A stretch of 64,000 nucleotides of DNA from Chitinivibrionia bacterium (lineage in GTDB: Bacteria > Fibrobacterota > Chitinivibrionia > Chitinivibrionales > Chitinivibrionaceae), in assembly GCA_009779925.1 (NCBI GenBank), contig WRAZ01000007.1, forward strand, positions 1-64,000, written 5' to 3'. A program made the translations under genes and the position numbers. Below, piece by piece: positions 59,411-64,000 of the stretch (its first letter is position 1; the number at the start of each line of letters is the position of its first letter). The notes beneath the pieces are model-generated. The model made no database searches. It was not told the origin of the DNA and saw only the letters and a list, made by a program, of their open reading frames with translations.

Positions 59411-59758
59411 ATGGACACAGTTATGGTTATTATTGGTATTTTTGCAGTTGTGGCATTTTTTATTGTGCTTTCTAGTTCAAGTGTCAGAACTATTGCCACA
59501 GACTTTGTTAGAAAGACATTTGAAAAATCGATTGGTTTTCTCATTTGTCTTGGATTTATAGGCGTTTTTGTTGCCGGCTGTGTAGCCGGAATGTTCATTG
59601 GTTCAAAGTTGGAATTGTGGACAGGTGCATCTGTTGCTATTTTAACGTGGTTTTTCGGCACTGCTCTTGTTATCGGGGTATATGGGTTAATAACTGTTTT
59701 TTTGAATATGAATACGAATCTACAAAAATTAGTGGAGATTTCATCTGAAAAAAAGTAG
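59411..59758 (+). CDS. Small membrane protein of unknown function
   Basis: 115 residues with three hydrophobic segments (about 3-22, 42-66 and 76-98) and a short charged C-terminus. No family recognised. The ATG follows AGGAGGG and the structured RNA leader. The protein is unrelated to the lipoprotein behind the other leader copy. Confidence 0.6.
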   Translation: MDTVMVIIGIFAVVAFFIVLSSSSVRTIATDFVRKTFEKSIGFLICLGFIGVFVAGCVAGMFIGSKLELWTGASVAILTWFFGTALVIGVYGLITVFLNMNTNLQKLVEISSEKK

Positions 59759-59921
59759 AGCCGATAAGAGAAAATTCAAAGAGAATAGTAGAAGAAAAGA
59801 TTGTAAGATGGTAAAAAATTTACAGAACTGCAGATGGATATTGGACAGACGGGAATAGCCATTTCTGGAAATAAAGGCAGAGAAAGATGTGTTTTGTAAA
59901 ACGAAAAAAAGCAACAAACAA

Positions 59922-59947
59922 AAGAGGGCGTATTTCTACGCCCTCTT
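59922..59947. terminator. Stem-loop terminator, copy 1 of 3
   Basis: AAGAGGGCGTA and TACGCCCTCTT form an 11-bp stem around TTTC. Related stems at 61015 and 62139 flank pheS, which suggests that this one was carried with the duplicated pheS-ilvC junction. The 59759-59921 stretch before it holds no recognisable gene. Confidence 0.7.
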
Positions 59948-59970
59948 ATTACTAATTCTTAATTCTCGAA

Positions 59971-60041
59971 TTACACAATCGCCTTCATCGCCGTCATATA
60001 GCCGCGAAGTTCTTCGCCTACGTGCTCTATAAGGTAGTTGC
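59971..60041 (-). pseudogene. 3' fragment of ilvC
   Basis: The 71 bp match the last 71 bp of intact ilvC (62191-62261) with two differences and encode [20 protein letters not shown] and the stop. Upstream of it on the minus strand the similarity ends abruptly. Together with the mini-pheS at 58515 it is the right-hand remnant of an older pheS-ilvC copy. Confidence 0.9.
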
Positions 60042-60087
60042 AGAAACAAACGCTCTGCCATTTTTTTGTTTTTTATCTTTTACTGAA

Positions 60088-60104
60088 CGGCAAATAGTAT
60101 TTTA
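60088..60104 (+). promoter_or_regulatory. Promoter-like motif of the DUF3791-DUF3990 operon
   Basis: CGGCAAATAGTATTTTA, an exact consensus match 22 nt before the start codon at 60126, leaving room only for a short leader with GAGAGGAGAT. Confidence 0.6.
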
Positions 60105-60125
60105 TCTCTTGAGAGGAGATTAAGT

Positions 60126-60323
60126 ATGAGTAAACTTTCTTTTAATCTTTTTTGTATAGAAAAATACGCCGACAAAAAAAATATGCCAAGCAACGAAGTG
60201 TATAAGTTGTTTGAAAACAACGGCATATTACAAATGCTGAACGAAGATTATGAAATTTTACACGGCTATGGATTTGAATACATAACAAACGACATTGAAA
60301 AAATTTTGGAGAGAAAACGATGA
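60126..60323 (+). CDS. DUF3791-type small protein
   Basis: 65 residues. KLSFNLFCIEKYADKKNMPSNEVYKLFENNGILQMLNEDYEILHGYG fits the DUF3791 family of short helical proteins often encoded beside DUF3990 genes. It overlaps the next start by 4 nt. A role as antitoxin or partner of the ADP-ribosyltransferase-like protein is inferred from position. Confidence 0.75.
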   Translation: MSKLSFNLFCIEKYADKKNMPSNEVYKLFENNGILQMLNEDYEILHGYGFEYITNDIEKILERKR

Positions 60324-60802
60324 AACTTTACCACGGCGGAACAGATATAGTAGAAGCGCCGAGAATTATTTTTAACGAGCAAGGCAGAGATTTCGGTTTT
60401 GGGTTTTATACTACCGATATTTATGAACAAGCGTTAAAATGGGCAAAGCGGCAAGGCAGAATTCGCGAAAAACAAGCGATACTAAACGTGTATGAATTCG
60501 ACGAAAACAAAGCAACAAAAGATTTGGTTTCAAAAAAATTCAGCGATTATTCCGTCGAATGGCTTAAACTTGTAGTAAATTGCAGGTCAAACCCACAGTT
60601 TAGGCACGATTTTGATATTGTTTTCGGAAAAATTGCCGACGATGATGTCGGTGAAACAGTTCAGGCGGTAGTGGACGGACTTATGCCTATGGATTTCGCC
60701 CTGCAAAGACTAACTTTTATGCCGGCAAACAATCAATATGCTTTCTGCACAGAAAAATCTCTTAACTATATTCGTTTTTGCGGATTTGAGGAATTGAGGT
60801 AA
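60320..60802 (+). CDS. DUF3990 protein, ADP-ribosyltransferase-like putative toxin
   Basis: 160 residues. LYHGGTDIVEAPRIIFNEQGRDFGFGFYTTDIYEQALKWA shows the strand-turn pattern of ADP-ribosyltransferase folds: a YHG core for NAD binding and a GFGFYTT strand. DUF3990 has been placed in this superfamily. The catalytic residues cannot be assigned with confidence. Flanked tightly by two small DUF3791-type genes, it looks like the effector of a toxin-antitoxin-like module. Confidence 0.72.
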   Translation: MKLYHGGTDIVEAPRIIFNEQGRDFGFGFYTTDIYEQALKWAKRQGRIREKQAILNVYEFDENKATKDLVSKKFSDYSVEWLKLVVNCRSNPQFRHDFDIVFGKIADDDVGETVQAVVDGLMPMDFALQRLTFMPANNQYAFCTEKSLNYIRFCGFEELR

Positions 60803-60805
60803 AAA

Positions 60806-61006
60806 ATGTCTCACGGAACAATAAGAGCGACAACGCTAAAAAAAGTTATAGAACTTATAAGCGAGCGCCTTAATTGCGACGAAAACGACGCTATGAAAAA
60901 ATTTTACGAATCTCACACGGGAAAATGCTACGCAGACGACAGCACAGGTCTATACGGTCAAAGCGCATTCTATGTTGCAGGGTTATTTTTTAACGAATAC
61001 CTTTAA
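60806..61006 (+). CDS. Second small DUF3791-like protein
   Basis: 66 residues. KKVIELISERLNCDENDAMKKFYESHTGKCYADDSTGLYGQSAFYVAGLF resembles the DUF3791/partner family and ends at the membrane-like aromatic FFNEYL. It follows the DUF3990 gene by 3 nt. It may be the true antitoxin or a second regulator. Confidence 0.65.
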   Translation: MSHGTIRATTLKKVIELISERLNCDENDAMKKFYESHTGKCYADDSTGLYGQSAFYVAGLFFNEYL

Positions 61007-61014
61007 TTAAAACA

Positions 61015-61040
61015 AAAAAAGGCGTATTTCTACGCCCTTC
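61015..61040. terminator. Stem-loop terminator, copy 2 of 3
   Basis: AAAAAAAGGCGTA and TACGCCCTT form the stem around TTTC, directly downstream of the DUF3791 gene on the plus strand and 5 nt from the pheS stop on the minus strand. Confidence 0.7.
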
Positions 61041-61044
61041 ACTG

Positions 61045-62088
61045 TTAAAACTCCGCAAATTGCTTGGCAAAGCGCAAATCTCCGCCGTGAATATGTCGGA
61101 TGTCGTCTATTTTGTAGCGCATCATTACGAGGCGGTCTAAACCTAATCCAAACGCAAATCCGTTATATTTTTCAGTATCAATTCCGCCGTATTTAAGGAC
61201 GTTCGGATGCACCATTCCGCAGGGCAAAAGTTCGAGCCAGCCCGATTGTTTGCAGACGGAACAGCCTTTTCCGCCGCAATTTAAGCAACGAATATCCAAC
61301 TCAAATCCCGGCTCAACGAACGGAAAAAATCCGGGGCGCAAACGAACTTCGACGTCTTTTTTGAAAATTTCGGACAAAAGCGTTTTCATAAAATAAATAA
61401 GATTTGCCACGCTAACATTTTCGGCGACCATCATTCCTTCAAACTGATGAAACGCGCTTTCGTGAGACGCGTCCGTCGCCTCGCATCTAAAGACTTTTCC
61501 GGGCGCAACAAACTTAAACGGCGGCTTTCTCGTTTCCATTCCGCGCACCTGAACGGCAGATGTGTGCGTGCGAAGCAGATGTTTCATATCCGCAAACCAA
61601 AAAGTGTCCTGCATATCGCGCGCAGGGTGGGTTGCGGGAATATTGAGCGCCTCAAAATTATGATAATCGTCTTCGATGTGCGGTCCGTCCAAGATTTCAA
61701 AGCCCATTGAAATAAACACGTCTTCTATTTCTCTTTGGACAATGCTTACAGGATGGTAGCCCGCCGCGTTCAGCCCCAAGTCTTTTTTGCTGTCGGTAAG
61801 CGTTATGTCCACCCAATTTTCGGCAAGAGATTTGTTGATTTCATCGGTTTCAAACTGCTGTAATTTGTCATCAATATTTTGGCTCATTTCGGCTTTAATT
61901 TCATTGGATTTCGCCCCCACGCTCTTTTTAACTTCGATAGACGCGTCCCTAATATCCGCCAAAACTTCGCTTACTTTTCCCGTTTTTCCGATATATTGCG
62001 CCTTTATGTTCAACACAGCGTTTTTGTCCGCCGCCGCCGCAAGTTGCAAGTCAAATTCTTTCTTTAAATTTTCAAGTTGTTCAAGCAT
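61045..62088 (-). CDS. pheS: Phenylalanyl-tRNA synthetase alpha subunit
   Basis: 347 residues. N-terminal coiled coil (MLEQLENLKKEF), class II motif 2 FRCEATDASHESAFHQFEG, motif 3 GFAFGLGLDRLVMMRY. A zinc-knuckle-like CLNCGGKGCSVCKQSG is present at about 275. It charges tRNA-Phe together with PheT, which is not in this window. Its 5' and 3' ends, with the flanking promoter and terminator, recur in decayed form at 58515-58660. Confidence 0.96.
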   Translation of the reverse strand: MLEQLENLKKEFDLQLAAAADKNAVLNIKAQYIGKTGKVSEVLADIRDASIEVKKSVGAKSNEIKAEMSQNIDDKLQQFETDEINKSLAENWVDITLTDSKKDLGLNAAGYHPVSIVQREIEDVFISMGFEILDGPHIEDDYHNFEALNIPATHPARDMQDTFWFADMKHLLRTHTSAVQVRGMETRKPPFKFVAPGKVFRCEATDASHESAFHQFEGMMVAENVSVANLIYFMKTLLSEIFKKDVEVRLRPGFFPFVEPGFELDIRCLNCGGKGCSVCKQSGWLELLPCGMVHPNVLKYGGIDTEKYNGFAFGLGLDRLVMMRYKIDDIRHIHGGDLRFAKQFAEF

Positions 62089-62117
62089 TTTTTGTCCTTT
62101 CGTGATACTTTCGTGAG

Positions 62118-62135
62118 TAAAAATACGTTATGCGC
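62118..62135 (-). promoter_or_regulatory. Promoter-like motif of pheS
   Basis: Minus strand GCGCATAACGTATTTTTA; the ACGTATTTTT half is conserved, the head is GCATA instead of GGCAAA. About 30 nt before the ATG. Confidence 0.5.
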
Positions 62136-62138
62136 AAA

Positions 62139-62167
62139 CAAAAAAGGACGTATTTCTACGCCCTTTT
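62139..62167. terminator. Stem-loop terminator, copy 3 of 3
   Basis: AAAAAAGGACGTA and TACGCCCTTTTTT around TTTC, with one mismatch. It ends ilvC transcription on the minus strand and stands just before the pheS promoter. Confidence 0.7.
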
Positions 62168-62190
62168 TTACTGATTTGTAATCAAAATAC

Positions 62191-63666
62191 TTACACAATC
62201 GCCTTCATCGCCGTCATATAGCCGCGAAGTTCTTCACCTACGTGCTCTATAAGGTGGTTGCGAATGTGGTTGTTTACCTCAATCAACTCTTTGTTATCAA
62301 CGCCGTTGTCAGTTCCGGCAATCGGTTTTCCGATAACGTCGGCGGGAAGTTTATCCACAAAATTTTTAAGAAGCGGAACTGCCGCGTGGCTGAACAAATA
62401 GTTGCCGTATTCGGCGGTGTCCGAAATTACAACGTTCATTTCGTAGAGTTTTTTGCGTGCAATCGTGTTTGCAATCAGCGGGGTCTCGTGAAGCGACTCG
62501 TAATATGCCGATTCTTCCAAAATTCCTGCGTTTACCATTGTTTCAAACGCCAATTCAACGCCTGCTTTTACCATCGCGACCATAAATACGCCGCAATCAA
62601 AATATTCTTGCTCTTTAATGCTGTCTTTTGCTTTGCCTGTTGATTTCTCAAATGCGGTCTGAGTTGTTTCTTCGCGCCATTTAAGCAGATTTTTGTCGCC
62701 TGCAGCCCAGTCTTCCATCATAATGCGAGAGAAATCGCCGTCAAGAATGTCGTCCATGTGCTTTTGGAAAAGCGGGGTCAATATTTCTTTAATGTCTTCG
62801 GAAAGTTCGAACGCGCGGATTTTTGCGGGGTTGTTCAATCTGTCCATCATATTGGTAATTCCGCCGTGTTTGAGCGCCTCGGTAATTGTTTCCCAGCCGT
62901 ATTGAACAAGCGTTGAAGCGTAAGACGCGTCAATGCCGTTTTTAATCATTTTATCGTAAGCCAAAATTGAGCCTGTTTGCAACATTCCGCACAAAATTGT
63001 CTGCTCGCCCATAAGGTCGCTCTTTACTTCCGCGACAAACGAACTTTCCAAAACGCCCGCTCTGTCGCCGCCTGTGCCGCAACAATACGCTTTTGCGATT
63101 TCAAAACCGTCGCCGTTGGGGTCGTTTTCGGGGTGAACGGCAACAAGCGTTGGAACGCCGAAGCCGCGTTTATATTCTTCGCGAACTTCCGAACCGGGGC
63201 TTTTGGGCGCTACCATAATAACTGTAATATCTTTGCGAACCTGCATTCCTTCTTCAACAATGTTGAAACCGTGAGAATAAAGCAGTGTTGCGCCGTTTTT
63301 CATTAAAGGCATAACCGCGCTTACAACGGGTGTATGTTGTTTATCGGGCGTAAGGTTTGCCACCAAATCCGCAGTCGGAATAAGTTCTTCGTAAGTGCCG
63401 ACCTTAAAGCCGTTATCGTTTGCGTTTTTGAAGCTCTGGCGCTTGCTTTCGATTGCTTCTTTACGCAATGCGTATGCAACCTCGAGCCCGCTGTCGCGTA
63501 AATTCAAACCTTGATTAAGTCCTTGCGCGCCGCAACCGACAATCACGATTTTTTTGCCTTTAAGTTTCTCAACTCCATTAAATTCGTTTGAATCCATAAA
63601 TCTGCATTTTCCCAATTCCTGCACTTTTTTGCTGAACGGGATACAGTTAAAATAATTTTGTCCCAC
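62191..63666 (-). CDS. ilvC: Ketol-acid reductoisomerase, class II (long form)
   Basis: 491 residues, the long class II form as in Escherichia coli. The NADPH site is [19 protein letters not shown]; the Mg2+-binding [15 protein letters not shown] and duplicated knotted C-terminal domains follow. It makes dihydroxyisovalerate for valine, leucine and pantothenate. The start is a GTG at 63666 behind AAGGAG. Its 3' 71 bp are present again at 59971. Confidence 0.97.
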   Translation of the reverse strand: MGQNYFNCIPFSKKVQELGKCRFMDSNEFNGVEKLKGKKIVIVGCGAQGLNQGLNLRDSGLEVAYALRKEAIESKRQSFKNANDNGFKVGTYEELIPTADLVANLTPDKQHTPVVSAVMPLMKNGATLLYSHGFNIVEEGMQVRKDITVIMVAPKSPGSEVREEYKRGFGVPTLVAVHPENDPNGDGFEIAKAYCCGTGGDRAGVLESSFVAEVKSDLMGEQTILCGMLQTGSILAYDKMIKNGIDASYASTLVQYGWETITEALKHGGITNMMDRLNNPAKIRAFELSEDIKEILTPLFQKHMDDILDGDFSRIMMEDWAAGDKNLLKWREETTQTAFEKSTGKAKDSIKEQEYFDCGVFMVAMVKAGVELAFETMVNAGILEESAYYESLHETPLIANTIARKKLYEMNVVISDTAEYGNYLFSHAAVPLLKNFVDKLPADVIGKPIAGTDNGVDNKELIEVNNHIRNHLIEHVGEELRGYMTAMKAIV

Positions 63667-63703
63667 AATACACTCCTTATTGCTTTTTAGTTAATTTTCG
63701 CAA

Positions 63704-63721
63704 GGAAAATACGTTTCGCCG
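63704..63721 (-). promoter_or_regulatory. Promoter-like motif of ilvC
   Basis: Minus strand CGGCGAAACGTATTTTCC, one change from consensus, about 40 nt before the GTG. Confidence 0.55.
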
Positions 63722-63727
63722 CAACGC

Positions 63728-63760
63728 AAAATAGGCAAACCGTAAAAGATTTGCCTATTT
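63728..63760 (-). terminator. Terminator overlapping the coaE stop codon
   Basis: AAATAGGCAAA and TTTGCCTATTT form an 11-bp stem with an 11-nt loop. The right arm contains the coaE stop codon at 63755-63757. Confidence 0.65.
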
Positions 63761-64000
63761 TAAAGAAATTTTGTCGATTTTGCCAAATAAGTCCTCAACA
63801 GTCGAGTTATTTTCGACTATTTTCCAGATATTGCCTTCGACAGGCTCAGGCAACGGGGACGGCATAAGTTGGATTTGTTTTTGAATACGGTTTTTGATTG
63901 TGCAGGCGTCAAGCCCTGTTCGTTTTTGCAATCTTTCCACTCTTTTTTCGATGTCGCTTTCTACCCAAATTGCAAATTTGCACTCACTTATCTGCGATAA
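63755..64000 (-). CDS. coaE: Dephospho-CoA kinase, C-terminal part (runs off the window)
   Basis: The visible 81 codons read CKFAIWVESDIEKRVERLQKRTGLDACTIKNRIQKQIQL, then NIWKIVENNSTVEDLFGKIDKI. The CoaE pattern is the strand, ERLxxR, and the late xxNNxSxexLxxxv. The kinase phosphorylates dephospho-CoA, the last CoA step. Between IQLM and NIWKIV, about 11 residues (PSPLPEPVEG) come from a palindromic repeat at 63833-63863. The N-terminus with the P-loop is outside the window. Confidence 0.75.
   Translation of the reverse strand, partial: LSQISECKFAIWVESDIEKRVERLQKRTGLDACTIKNRIQKQIQLMPSPLPEPVEGNIWKIVENNSTVEDLFGKIDKISLK
63833..63863. repeat. Second repeat family (CCTTCGACAGGCTCAGG type) inside coaE
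   Basis: GCCTTCGACAGGCTCAGGCA continuing to ACGGGGACGGC. It is unlike the GTAGGGGC family but equally in frame in a conserved gene. Repeats with this core occur in many bacterial genomes. Confidence 0.65.

Noticed and set aside
61995-62190. T-box leader for pheS or ilvC, and SAM riboswitch for metA
   Set aside because: Upstream regions are short and lack the T-box core or the SAM-box stems; only the promoter-like motif is present.
3102-63721. Sigma-54 promoter interpretation of the GGCAAA-N3-TATTTT motif
   Set aside because: Sigma-54 sites need GG and GC ten bases apart (TGGCAC-N5-TTGCA); the motif has TATTTT where GC is required.
1-64000. CRISPR array, prophage or integrase-bearing island
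   Set aside because: No regularly spaced direct repeats, phage structural genes, integrases or transposases were seen.

Overview
The window is a 64 kb chromosomal segment of a Gram-negative, moderately AT-rich bacterium. It carries lipoproteins with lipoboxes, an O-antigen/capsule-type glycan locus, GldA/F/G-like transporter genes, YajC, a compact Rho and a long 491-residue class II IlvC. The gene content suggests a member of the Fibrobacterota/FCB area, possibly gut-associated, but no rRNA or lineage marker fixes this, so the assignment is tentative.

Layout. 1-4.1 kb: a MazF-type toxin-antitoxin pair, thiI, a secreted nitroreductase and a RhuM-family gene. 4.2-5.2 kb: a structured RNA leader in front of a lipoprotein gene. 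5.3-12 kb: housekeeping genes (RluE-type pseudouridine synthase, GT4, metA, holA, truA, VanZ) and an AAA/PD-(D/E)XK-type ATPase. 12.2-24.2 kb: a surface-glycan cluster with four GT32 genes, GT2, GT4, a fucosyltransferase-like gene, methyltransferases, a Wzx-like flippase and a Wzy/WaaL-like polymerase or ligase. It also holds three broken genes (FkbM, a GT2 stub and a wecB remnant). 24.3-29.8 kb: a Gld-like ABC export system and an MFS transporter. 29.8-32.7 kb: larE-larC-larB for the nickel-pincer cofactor, without larA. 32.7-36.8 kb: a GT41 protein, rho and a tRNA cluster (Gly, fMet, Gly, Cys). 36.9-44.2 kb: GT2, a pyrC paralogue lacking metal ligands, a U32 protein, and a two-subunit fumarase split by a three-gene restriction-modification cassette. 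44.3-58.5 kb: a c-di-GMP/phosphorelay pair, ddl, hom, yajC-def, a SpoIID-like lipoprotein, corA, mgtE and tyrA. 58.5-64 kb: pheS and ilvC preceded by decayed copies of both, with accessory toxin-antitoxin-like genes and a second structured leader among them; then the 3' end of coaE.

Four cross-cutting signals stand out. (1) Two roughly 190-205 nt leaders at 4245-4430 and 59101-59305 share one architecture: a long outer helix, three inner hairpins or helices, an invariant 25-nt block, and a 13-bp long-range pseudoknot-like helix. Nearly all the paired bases differ between the copies, yet pairing is kept, which is strong evidence for a structured RNA. (2) A promoter-like motif, GGCAAA-N3-TATTTT, recurs about 20 times, a short distance before start codons or RNA starts. 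(3) Palindromic GTAGGGGC repeats sit in frame inside several conserved genes or supply their stop codons. (4) Two genes, pheS and wecB, have internally deleted copies that keep both ends.

The genes are otherwise ordinary biosynthesis (Met, aromatic, branched-chain, peptidoglycan), envelope and translation functions, interspersed with mobile defence and toxin-antitoxin modules.
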